Notes under the pieces: model-generated
What the model was told of the DNA's origin: nothing
The model's input: only the letters and a program-made list of their open reading frames with translations
Databases searched by the model: none
Program-made: the position numbers and the translations under genes
DNA from: Sphingopyxis sp. OAS728
GTDB taxonomy: Bacteria; Pseudomonadota; Alphaproteobacteria; Sphingomonadales; Sphingomonadaceae
Assembly: GCF_014873485.1 (NCBI RefSeq)
Contig: NZ_JADBDT010000001.1
Location: 2,914,001-2,978,000 of the forward strand
DNA length: 64,000 nucleotides
Reading direction: 5' to 3'
In this document: positions 57,077-64,000 of the stretch, in pieces
How the letters are laid out: each line of letters opens with the position of its first letter
Position numbering within the stretch: position 1 is the first letter of the stretch

Positions 57077-58270
57077 ATGGCCAAGGCTAAATTTGAGCGG
57101 ACGAAGCCGCACTGCAACATCGGCACCATCGGTCACGTCGACCATGGCAAGACCTCGCTGACCGCAGCGATCACCAAGGTGCTCGCCGAAAACGTCGCCG
57201 GCAACGCCGCCGTCGACTTCGCGAACATCGACAAGGCTCCCGAAGAGCGCGAGCGCGGCATCACCATTTCGACCGCACACGTCGAATATGAAACCGACGG
57301 CCGCCACTATGCGCACGTCGACTGCCCGGGCCACGCCGACTATGTGAAGAACATGATCACCGGTGCTGCCCAGATGGACGGCGCGATCCTCGTTGTGTCG
57401 GCCGCTGACGGCCCGATGCCGCAGACCAAGGAGCACATCCTGCTCGCGAAGCAGGTTGGCGTTCCCACCATGGTCGTCTTCCTCAACAAGGTCGACCAGC
57501 TGGACGATCCCGAACTGCTCGAACTCGTTGAGCTCGAAATCCGCGAAGAACTGTCGAAGCGCGACTTCGACGGCGACAATATTCCGATCATCCCGGGTTC
57601 GGCTCTCGCCGCTCTCGAAGGTCGCGACGACGCCATCGGCAAGGACGCGATCCTGAAGCTGATGGCTGCCGTCGACGCGTGGATCCCGCAGCCGGAACGT
57701 CCGCTCGACAAGCCCTTCCTGATGCCGATCGAAGACGTGTTCTCGATCTCGGGTCGCGGTACCGTCGTCACCGGCCGTATCGAAACCGGCGTCGTCAAGG
57801 TTGGTGAAGAAGTCGAAATCGTCGGTATCAAGGACACCAAGAAGACCGTCGTGACCGGCGTCGAAATGTTCCGCAAGCTGCTCGACCAGGGCCAGGCTGG
57901 CGACAACGTCGGTGCGCTGATCCGCGGCGTCGGCCGTGAAGAAGTCGAGCGTGGCCAGGTTCTGGCGAAGCCCGGCTCGATCACGCCGCACACCGAGTTC
58001 ACCTCGGAAGTGTACGTCCTGTCGAAGGACGAAGGCGGCCGTCACACGCCGTTCTTTGCGAACTACCGTCCGCAGTTCTACTTCCGCACCACCGACGTCA
58101 CCGGTGAGGTCATCCTCCCCGAGGGCACCGAGATGGTCATGCCGGGCGACAACGTCCAGCTGTCGGTCAAGCTGATCGCTCCGATCGCCATGGACCCGGG
58201 TCTCCGCTTCGCAATTCGCGAAGGTGGCCGCACGGTCGGCGCAGGGGTTGTGGCAACCGTCACAAAGTAA
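57077..58270 (+). CDS. tuf: Elongation factor Tu
   Basis: A 397-residue EF-Tu. G1 [15 protein letters not shown]3 [12 protein letters not shown] and G4 NKVDQLDD are intact. It follows fusA by 118 bp and is followed by a strong hairpin. Only one tuf copy lies in the window; a second may exist elsewhere. Confidence 0.99.
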   Translation: MAKAKFERTKPHCNIGTIGHVDHGKTSLTAAITKVLAENVAGNAAVDFANIDKAPEERERGITISTAHVEYETDGRHYAHVDCPGHADYVKNMITGAAQMDGAILVVSAADGPMPQTKEHILLAKQVGVPTMVVFLNKVDQLDDPELLELVELEIREELSKRDFDGDNIPIIPGSALAALEGRDDAIGKDAILKLMAAVDAWIPQPERPLDKPFLMPIEDVFSISGRGTVVTGRIETGVVKVGEEVEIVGIKDTKKTVVTGVEMFRKLLDQGQAGDNVGALIRGVGREEVERGQVLAKPGSITPHTEFTSEVYVLSKDEGGRHTPFFANYRPQFYFRTTDVTGEVILPEGTEMVMPGDNVQLSVKLIAPIAMDPGLRFAIREGGRTVGAGVVATVTK

Positions 58271-58280
58271 TATAGGGCCG

Positions 58281-58316
58281 CGAGCCGCGCGATTCGGAAC
58301 TGATTCGCGCGGCTCG
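58281..58316 (+). terminator. Strong hairpin after tuf
   Basis: A perfect 12-bp stem, CGAGCCGCGCGA and TCGCGCGGCTCG, 11 bp past the tuf stop, followed by TTAAAGAATTTT. It is a likely terminator or attenuator between the str and S10 operons. Confidence 0.65.
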
Positions 58317-58333
58317 TAGCTTAAAGAATTTTG

Positions 58334-58374
58334 ATGGCCGGTCCGGTTTCCATGCGGAAATCGGAGCAGGCCAT
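58334..58374 (+). promoter_or_regulatory. Hairpin in the S10 operon leader
   Basis: ATGGCC pairs with GGCCAT around an inner stem CCGGTTTCC/GGAAATCGG with one G-U pair. It lies 45-85 bp before rpsJ. It could be the target of an S10-type autoregulator such as L4, by analogy with E. coli, but the E. coli structure is not reproduced. Confidence 0.5.
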
Positions 58375-58418
58375 TTCGGCTCTTTCGCATCGTTAGACGG
58401 GATTCGACTGGAACAGTC

Positions 58419-58730
58419 ATGGAAACGCAGAATATTCGCATTCGCCTGAAGGCCTTTGATCACCGCGTGCTCGATCAGGCCACCACCGACATTGCCGACA
58501 CGGCACGTCGTACCGGAGCGCTTATTCGCGGCCCGATCCCGCTTCCGACGCGTATTGAAAAATTCACCGTGAACCGCGGCCCGCATGTCGACAAAAAGTC
58601 GCGCGAGCAGTTCGAGGTGCGCACCCACAAGCGGCTGCTCGACATCGTGCAGCCCACCCCGCAGACGGTCGACGCGCTGATGAAGCTCGACCTCGCCGCG
58701 GGCGTGAACGTTGAGATCAAGCTGGCCTAA
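58419..58730 (+). CDS. rpsJ: 30S ribosomal protein S10
   Basis: The 103-residue S10, also the antitermination factor Nus[17 protein letters not shown] and [20 protein letters not shown] are invariant. It opens the S10 operon. A 297-bp spacer follows before rplC, unusually long. Confidence 0.99.
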   Translation: METQNIRIRLKAFDHRVLDQATTDIADTARRTGALIRGPIPLPTRIEKFTVNRGPHVDKKSREQFEVRTHKRLLDIVQPTPQTVDALMKLDLAAGVNVEIKLA

Positions 58731-58740
58731 GCCAGCGAAG

Positions 58741-58758
58741 CCCCGGCTAAAGCCGGGG
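58741..58758. repeat. Second copy of the CCCCGGC palindromic element
   Basis: CCCCGGC-TAAA-GCCGGGG, a perfect 7-bp stem starting 10 bp after the rpsJ stop. The same stem occurs after gpmA (45379-45396) with a GAAA loop. Confidence 0.65.
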
Positions 58759-58829
58759 TCTCTATCGGCAGGACACTTCGGTGACTGCATTGTCCGGCGC
58801 GATCCGGACCGACGATAGGGTGGATACCG

Positions 58830-59002
58830 CCGGTCGTTTCTTCGGAAACATCCAGACCGGGCTGCGTCCCCCGTCTCGCCGCCCTCCTTCGGGAAGGTGG
58901 CACCTCAGCCCGGACGGGGCGATGCATCGAAATTTTGGGCTGGGAGGGTTCTCGTCGAGGTTCGCCTTGATGGGGTCCCACACGCCGTGCGGAATGGTCC
59001 GC
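58830..59002 (+). repeat. Hairpin-rich spacer between rpsJ and rplC
   Basis: Three stems are visible: CCGGTC-GTTTC-TTCG-GAAAC with GACCGG (58830-58860, a UUCG tetraloop), GCCGCCCTCC-TTCG-GGAAGGTGGC with one mismatch and one G-U (58878-58901), and GCGGA-ATGG-TCCGC (58989-59002). No ORF is convincing. It may be a leader-like regulatory region or an inserted repeat. Confidence 0.5.
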
Positions 59003-59027
59003 CCGGCCTCTGTTGAGGAGTATGATC

Positions 59028-59804
59028 ATGCGTACTGGCGTGATCGCGAAAAAAATGGGGATGACCCGCCTGTTTCAGGACGACGGCCGCCACGTGCCCG
59101 TCACCGTCCTGAGCCTCGAAGGCTGCCAGGTTATCTCCGTGCGCGAACAAGAACGCGACGGCTATGTGGCCGTTCAACTCGGTGCCGGCTCGGCGAAGGC
59201 GAAGAATGTTGCGAAGCCGCAGCGTGGCGCTTTCGGCAAGGCCGAAGTCGAGCCCAAGGCAAAGGTCGTCGAATTCCGCGTCGCTGACGACGCGACGCTC
59301 GATGTCGGCGCCGAACTGTCGGCCGACCATTTCGTCGCTGGCCAGATTGTCGACATCCAGGGCGTGACCCAGGGTAAGGGCTTTGCCGGTGCGATGAAGC
59401 GCTGGGGTTTCGGCGGTATGCGCGCGACCCATGGTGTTTCGATCAGCCACCGTGCGCATGGTTCGACCGGTAACCGCCAGGATCCGGGCCGCGTCTTCAA
59501 GAACAAGAAGATGGCCGGCCACATGGGCGCGCGCAACCGCACCCAGCAGAATCTCGAAATCGTTCGCACCGACGTCGAGCGCGGCCTCATCTTCGTCAAG
59601 GGCTCGGTCCCTGGCTCGAAGGGCGGCTGGCTGATGGTCCGCGATGCGGTCAAGCTGCCGCGCCATCCCGAAGCTCCCTATCCGGCGGGCATCAAGAGCG
59701 CAGCGAACGCCAATCAAGAAGCCCCGGCTGATGCGCCTGTGGAAACCCCGGTTGAAGAAACCGTGGTCGACACTGCCACCACCGACGGCGCACAGGAGTC
59801 CTGA
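59028..59804 (+). CDS. rplC: 50S ribosomal protein L3
   Basis: A 258-residue L3, a core assembly protein. [36 protein letters not shown] and [16 protein letters not shown] are conserved. GAGGAG at 59015-59020 is 7 nt before the ATG at 59028. The C-terminal tail from about residue 222 is acidic and Ala/Pro-rich ([19 protein letters not shown]) and longer than in E. coli (209), as in some alphaproteobacteria. Confidence 0.98.
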   Translation: MRTGVIAKKMGMTRLFQDDGRHVPVTVLSLEGCQVISVREQERDGYVAVQLGAGSAKAKNVAKPQRGAFGKAEVEPKAKVVEFRVADDATLDVGAELSADHFVAGQIVDIQGVTQGKGFAGAMKRWGFGGMRATHGVSISHRAHGSTGNRQDPGRVFKNKKMAGHMGARNRTQQNLEIVRTDVERGLIFVKGSVPGSKGGWLMVRDAVKLPRHPEAPYPAGIKSAANANQEAPADAPVETPVEETVVDTATTDGAQES

Positions 59805-59806
59805 TC

Positions 59807-60433
59807 ATGAAGGTCAAGGTTCACACCATCGACGGCAAGGCCGGCGCAGACATCGATCTTAACGACGATGTGTTCGGCGTCGATCCGCGTGCCGACATTC
59901 TCCATCGCGTCGTCAGCTGGCAGCTTGAAAAGCGCCGCGGTCCGGCTCGCGCCGCCCGCGAACGCAGCGATGTGTCGCGCACGGGCAAGAAGTTCGGTCG
60001 CCAGAAGGGCGGCGGTACCGCTCGTCACGGCGATCGCGCAGCTCCGATCTTCATCGGCGGCGGCAAGGCGCATGGCCCGCGTGCCCGCACCTTCGGCCAC
60101 TCGCTGAACAAGAAGATTCGCACGCTCGGCCTGAAAATGGCGCTGAGCGACAAGGCGAAGGGCGGCAAGCTCCTCGTTCTCGACACGCTCGAGCTCAAGG
60201 ACGCCAAGACCAAGGCACTCGCCGGCCAGCTCGGCAAGCTCGAACTCGGCAATCGCGCACTCTTCATCGATGGTGATGCAGTGCACGAAAGCTTCGCCAT
60301 GGCGTCGGCCAACCTCATCGGTATCGACTCGATGCCGGCGATGGGTGCCAACGTCTATGACATTTTGCGCGCCGATACGCTGGTTCTGACCCGCGCCGGC
60401 CTCGAAAAGCTGGAGGCACGCTTCAATGGCTAA
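59807..60433 (+). CDS. rplD: 50S ribosomal protein L4
   Basis: A 208-residue L4; in E. coli it also autoregulates the S10 operon. The core [21 protein letters not shown] is conserved. It starts 2 bp after rplC and overlaps rplW by 8 bp. Confidence 0.98.
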   Translation: MKVKVHTIDGKAGADIDLNDDVFGVDPRADILHRVVSWQLEKRRGPARAARERSDVSRTGKKFGRQKGGGTARHGDRAAPIFIGGGKAHGPRARTFGHSLNKKIRTLGLKMALSDKAKGGKLLVLDTLELKDAKTKALAGQLGKLELGNRALFIDGDAVHESFAMASANLIGIDSMPAMGANVYDILRADTLVLTRAGLEKLEARFNG

Positions 60434-60734
60434 GGCAAAAACAGTCGACGCGCGTCACTATGACGTGATCCTCGCTCCGGTGATCACCGAAAAGTCGACG
60501 CTGCTCAGCGAAAATGACGCAGTGGTGTTCAAGGTTGCGAACGACGCAACCAAGCCCGCGATCAAGGCCGCCGTCGAGGCGCTGTTCGATGTCAAGGTGC
60601 TCAGCGTCAACACGCTCGTCACCAAGGGCAAGACCAAGCGCTGGAAGGGCAAGCCCTACACCCGCAGCGACGTGAAGAAGGCGATCGTTCGCCTGGCCGC
60701 AGGCCAGACGATCGACGTCACCACCGGCGTCTGA
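60426..60734 (+). CDS. rplW: 50S ribosomal protein L23
   Basis: A 102-residue L23 at the peptide-exit tunnel, docking SRP and trigger factor. [33 protein letters not shown] are conserved. It starts 8 bp inside rplD. Confidence 0.98.
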   Translation: MAKAKTVDARHYDVILAPVITEKSTLLSENDAVVFKVANDATKPAIKAAVEALFDVKVLSVNTLVTKGKTKRWKGKPYTRSDVKKAIVRLAAGQTIDVTTGV

Positions 60735-60755
60735 TTGTAGGAAGAGGCAGAGAAA

Positions 60756-61592
60756 ATGGCACTTAAATCCTATAATCCGACCAGCCCCGCGCAGCGCGGC
60801 CTGATCCTCGTCGACAAGTCGTCGCTGTGGAAGGGCAAGCCCGTCAAGGCTTTGACCGAAGGCAAGCGCAAGACCGGTGGCCGCAACAACAAGGGTCATG
60901 TGACCTCGCGCGGTATCGCTGGTGGCCACAAGCAGAAGTACCGCTTCATCGACTTCAAGCGTCGCAAGTGGGACATGCCGGCTACCGTCGAGCGTCTGGA
61001 ATATGACCCCAACCGCACGGCGTTCATCGCACTCGTCAAGTACGAAGACGGTGAGCAGACCTACATCCTGGCGCCGCAGCGTCTGGCCGTCGGCGACACC
61101 GTCGTTGCCGGCAAGAAGACCGACGTGAAGCCGGGCAATGCGATGGAATTGTCGCAGATGCCCGTCGGCACGATCGTCCACAACATCGAGATGAAGCCGG
61201 GCAAGGGTGGCCAGATCGCCCGTTCGGCTGGCACTTATGCACAGGTCGTCGGTCGTGACCGCGGTCTCGTCATCGTGCGTCTCGGTTCGGGCGAGCAGCG
61301 TTACATTCGCGGCGAGTGCATGGGCACGGTCGGTGCGGTGTCGAACCCCGACAACCAGAACACCAACCTCGGCAAGGCCGGTCGTGGTCGCTGGCTGGGC
61401 AAGCGCCCGCTGACCCGCGGTGTCGCGAAGAACCCGGTCGATCACCCGCATGGCGGCGGCGAAGGCCGTACCTCGGGCGGCCGTCACCCGGTTACCCCGT
61501 GGGGCAAGCCGACGAAGGGTGCGCGTACGCGCCACAACAAGTCGACCGACAAGATGATCATCCGGTCGCGTCACGCGAAGAAGAAGAGGTAA
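60756..61592 (+). CDS. rplB: 50S ribosomal protein L2
   Basis: A 278-residue L2 needed for subunit association and peptidyl transfer. The [18 protein letters not shown] loop carries the key His region. It follows rplW by 21 bp. Confidence 0.99.
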   Translation: MALKSYNPTSPAQRGLILVDKSSLWKGKPVKALTEGKRKTGGRNNKGHVTSRGIAGGHKQKYRFIDFKRRKWDMPATVERLEYDPNRTAFIALVKYEDGEQTYILAPQRLAVGDTVVAGKKTDVKPGNAMELSQMPVGTIVHNIEMKPGKGGQIARSAGTYAQVVGRDRGLVIVRLGSGEQRYIRGECMGTVGAVSNPDNQNTNLGKAGRGRWLGKRPLTRGVAKNPVDHPHGGGEGRTSGGRHPVTPWGKPTKGARTRHNKSTDKMIIRSRHAKKKR

Positions 61593-61595
61593 GCC

Positions 61596-61871
61596 ATGGC
61601 TCGCTCGGTCTGGAAGGGTCCTTTCGTGGACCTCCATCTGCTCAAGAAAGCCGAAACGGCCCAGGACGGCGGCAGCAATGCCCCGATCAAGACCTGGTCG
61701 CGTCGGTCCACCATCCTGCCGCAGTTCGTGGGGCTGACCTTCAACGTCTACAACGGCCGCAAGTTCGTGCCGGTGTCGGTGAACGAAGACATGGTCGGCA
61801 TGAAGCTGGGTGAATTTGCGCCGACGCGCTTCTTCCCCGGTCACGCTGCCGACAAGAAGGGCAAACGCTAA
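61596..61871 (+). CDS. rpsS: 30S ribosomal protein S19
   Basis: A 91-residue S19 of the 30S head. [30 protein letters not shown] and [16 protein letters not shown] are conserved. It starts 3 bp after rplB and shares one base with rplV. Confidence 0.98.
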   Translation: MARSVWKGPFVDLHLLKKAETAQDGGSNAPIKTWSRRSTILPQFVGLTFNVYNGRKFVPVSVNEDMVGMKLGEFAPTRFFPGHAADKKGKR

Positions 61872-62251
61872 TGGGCAAGGAAAAGTCCCCCCGCCGCGTT
61901 GCGGATAACGAGGCACTCTCGGTCGGCACGCAGATCCGCGGTTCGGCGCAGAAGCTGAATCTCGTTGCCGCGCTGATCCGCGGCCGCAAGGTTGAAGACG
62001 CGATGAACATCCTCACCTTCTCGAAGAAGGCGATGGCTGTCGACGTGCGCAAGGTTCTCGCCAGCGCCGTCGCCAACGCGGAAAACAACCACAACCTCGA
62101 CGTTGATGCGCTCGTCATCAAGGAAGCGAGCGTTGGCAAGTCGATCTCGATGAAGCGCTGGCACGCACGCGGCCGCGGCAAGTCGACCCGGATCGTCAAG
62201 CCGTTCAGCCGCATCCGCATTGTCGTGCGCGAACAGGAAGAAGAGGCGTAA
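61871..62251 (+). CDS. rplV: 50S ribosomal protein L22
   Basis: A 126-residue L22 at the exit tunnel. [22 protein letters not shown] and the loop [13 protein letters not shown] are typical. It shares one base with rpsS and starts 2 bp before rpsC. Confidence 0.98.
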   Translation: MGKEKSPRRVADNEALSVGTQIRGSAQKLNLVAALIRGRKVEDAMNILTFSKKAMAVDVRKVLASAVANAENNHNLDVDALVIKEASVGKSISMKRWHARGRGKSTRIVKPFSRIRIVVREQEEEA

Positions 62252-62252
62252 G

Positions 62253-62960
62253 ATGGGCCAGAAGAGCAATCCGATCGGCCTGCGCCTGCAGGTCAACCGC
62301 ACCTGGGACAGCCGCTGGTTCGCCGAAGGCCAGGACTATGGCCGCATGCTGGTCGAGGATCTGAAGATCCGCCAGTATGTGTTCAAGAACCTGCCGCAGG
62401 CCGCGATCTCGAAGGTCGTGATCGAACGTCCGGCCAAGCTGTGCCGCGTTTCGATCTATGCCGCCCGTCCGGGCGTCATCATCGGCAAGAAGGGCGCGGA
62501 CATCGAAAAGCTGCGCAAGAAGCTCGGTGAACTCACCGGTGCCGACGTGTCGCTGAACATCGTCGAAATCCGCAAGCCCGAAGTCGACGCCAAGCTCGTC
62601 GGCCAGGGCATTGCCGATCAGCTCGAACGCCGCGTCGCGTTCCGTCGCGCCATGAAGCGCGCGGTTCAGTCGGCGATGCGTCTGGGCGCCGAAGGCATCC
62701 GCATCAACTGCGCCGGCCGTCTGGGCGGCGCGGAAATCGCGCGCACCGAATGGTACCGCGAAGGCCGGGTGCCGCTTCACACGCTGCGCGCCAACGTCGA
62801 CTACGCCGAATCGACCGCGCACACCGCCTATGGCGTGTGCGGGATCAAGGTGTGGATCTTCAAGGGCGAGATTCTCGGCCACGACCCGATGGCGACCGAC
62901 CGTCTGATGCTCGACGCACAGACGACCGGCGTCCGTCCGGCTCGTGAAGATCGCCGCTAA
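62253..62960 (+). CDS. rpsC: 30S ribosomal protein S3
   Basis: A 235-residue S3 at the mRNA entry. The KH motif is [14 protein letters not shown]. The ATG at 62253 gives [15 protein letters not shown]; the upstream in-frame ATG lies inside rplV. Followed by rplP. Confidence 0.98.
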   Translation: MGQKSNPIGLRLQVNRTWDSRWFAEGQDYGRMLVEDLKIRQYVFKNLPQAAISKVVIERPAKLCRVSIYAARPGVIIGKKGADIEKLRKKLGELTGADVSLNIVEIRKPEVDAKLVGQGIADQLERRVAFRRAMKRAVQSAMRLGAEGIRINCAGRLGGAEIARTEWYREGRVPLHTLRANVDYAESTAHTAYGVCGIKVWIFKGEILGHDPMATDRLMLDAQTTGVRPAREDRR

Positions 62961-62971
62961 GGACTGCTGAC

Positions 62972-63403
62972 ATGCTGCAACCGAAAAAAACCAAGTTCCG
63001 CAAGGCTTTCAAGGGCCGCATCCATGGCAATGCCAAGGGCGGAACCAGCCTGAACTTCGGCTCCTACGGGCTGAAGGCGATGGAACCCGAGCGCATCACC
63101 GCGCGCCAGATCGAAGCGGCTCGCCGTGCGATCAGCCGCGCGATCAAGCGTCAGGGCCGTTTGTGGATCCGCATCTTCCCCGACGTCCCCGTGTCGTCGA
63201 AGCCTGCCGAAGTCCGTATGGGTAAGGGCAAGGGTTCGCCGGAATATTGGGCCGCGCGTGTGAAGCCAGGCCGCATCCTGTTCGAACTCGACGGCGTTCC
63301 CGGCCCCGTGGCCGCGCTGGCGTTCGAACGCGCCGCGATGAAGCTGCCGATCAAGACGAAGGTGATCGCCCGTCTCGGCGACACCTCGCACCTGGAGGGC
63401 TAA
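62972..63403 (+). CDS. rplP: 50S ribosomal protein L16
   Basis: A 143-residue L16 near the A site. [41 protein letters not shown] are conserved. The next gene starts 4 bp after its stop. Confidence 0.98.
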   Translation: MLQPKKTKFRKAFKGRIHGNAKGGTSLNFGSYGLKAMEPERITARQIEAARRAISRAIKRQGRLWIRIFPDVPVSSKPAEVRMGKGKGSPEYWAARVKPGRILFELDGVPGPVAALAFERAAMKLPIKTKVIARLGDTSHLEG

Positions 63404-63407
63404 GGAC

Positions 63408-63611
63408 ATGGCCAAGACCGAAGATTTCAAGGCCAAGACCGACGACCAGCTCGCCGAACAGCTTGGCGAACTGAAGCGCGAGGCCTTCAACCTCCGTTTC
63501 CAGGCGGCCACCGGCCAGCTTGAAAAAGCATCGCGCGTCAAGGAAGTGCGGCGCTCGATCGCCCGCATCAAGACGCAGCAGACCGAGCGCACGCGCTCGG
63601 CCGCGAAGTAA
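63408..63611 (+). CDS. rpmC: 50S ribosomal protein L29
   Basis: A 67-residue L29 at the exit tunnel. The helical hairpin [22 protein letters not shown] and RIKTQQTER are typical. Confidence 0.96.
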   Translation: MAKTEDFKAKTDDQLAEQLGELKREAFNLRFQAATGQLEKASRVKEVRRSIARIKTQQTERTRSAAK

Positions 63612-63622
63612 GGAGACTATCG

Positions 63623-63892
63623 ATGCCGAAGCGCATTCTGACCGGTACGGTGGTGTCCGACAAGGGCGACAAGACCGTCGTGGTGAAGGTCGAACGGAAG
63701 GTGAAGCACCCTCTGTACGGCAAGATCATCCGCCGCTCGAAAAAGTATCACGCCCACGATGAGGACAACGCCATCAAGGCTGGCGAAACCGTCCGCATCG
63801 AGGAAACGAAGCCGATTTCGAAGCTGAAGACGTGGAAGGTGCTCGACAAGGTCGACACCCACAGCAAGCCCAAAACGGCTGCTGACGCCTAA
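63623..63892 (+). CDS. rpsQ: 30S ribosomal protein S17
   Basis: An 89-residue S17, an early 16S binder. [41 protein letters not shown] and [18 protein letters not shown] are conserved. rplN follows. Confidence 0.98.
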   Translation: MPKRILTGTVVSDKGDKTVVVKVERKVKHPLYGKIIRRSKKYHAHDEDNAIKAGETVRIEETKPISKLKTWKVLDKVDTHSKPKTAADA

Positions 63893-63952
63893 GCTGAGTT
63901 TCACGGAACCGCCGGGGCATCCCGGTAGGCCAAACAAGAAGGAAATGCATCG

Positions 63953-64000
63953 ATGATCCAGATGCAGTCACAATTGGAAGTCGCTGACAACAGCGGTGCC
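63953..64000 (+). CDS. rplN: 50S ribosomal protein L14 (partial)
   Basis: Only the first 16 residues, MIQMQSQLEVADNSGA, lie before the window end. This matches the conserved L14 opening, and the S10 operon order (rpsQ then rplN) supports it. GAAGGAA precedes the ATG. Confidence 0.9.
   Translation, partial: MIQMQSQLEVADNSGA

Overview
The window is GC-rich, gene-dense DNA from an alphaproteobacterium, most likely a sphingomonad (Sphingopyxis/Sphingomonas-like). This rests on gene content and order, not on a database search: hemE next to the replication origin, parAB-rsmG-mnmG-mnmE in one block, clustered GANTC sites, a DUF4402/chaperone/usher-like module, a CYP153-type P450 and a TonB-dependent receptor.

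Layout. 1-5.6 kb: haem genes hemD and hemC, then tsaD, gpsA and a polysaccharide flippase. 5.6-13.3 kb: a small membrane protein, an adenosine-kinase-type sugar kinase, an EI24 protein with a lipoprotein, queG, a NatAB-like ABC exporter, a CYP153-like P450 and an exported MsrB. 13.3-17.2 kb: a minus-strand envelope-glycan group (GT-C-like protein, GtrA, UGM-like flavoprotein). 17.3-18.9 kb: patatin and a HAD phosphatase. 19.1-23.4 kb: a three-gene surface-structure module (DUF4402 subunit, PapD-like chaperone, usher-like outer-membrane protein). 23.6-29.7 kb: parB, parA, rsmG, mnmG and mnmE with three 16-bp parS palindromes. 29.8-35.3 kb: small enzymes, terC, rho, hemJ and hemE. 35.35-35.69 kb: probable chromosomal origin. 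35.7-40.8 kb: ppsR, maf, aroE, coaE, dnaQ, hpf, ptsN and a DUF1491 gene. 41-53.5 kb: cell-wall hydrolase, lipoprotein/M14/GNAT operon, hsp20 with a ROSE-type RNA thermometer, gpmA, TonB receptor, dapD, a HAD nucleotidase, a subtilase autotransporter, an amidohydrolase and a DNA glycosylase. 53.8-64 kb: the str and S10 operons, rpsL through rplN, cut by the window end.

The central feature is the chromosome-maintenance region. Genes left of 35.35 kb run mostly leftwards and genes to the right run rightwards, the arrangement expected on both sides of an origin. The gap holds perfect DnaA boxes, an AT-rich stretch and five GANTC sites, and the parS sites lie 7-10 kb away beside parAB. The surface-structure module is the best candidate for a little-described system. 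Other points of interest are the missing canonical start of mnmE, the hsp20 RNA thermometer, and an unusually long, hairpin-rich spacer between rpsJ and rplC.
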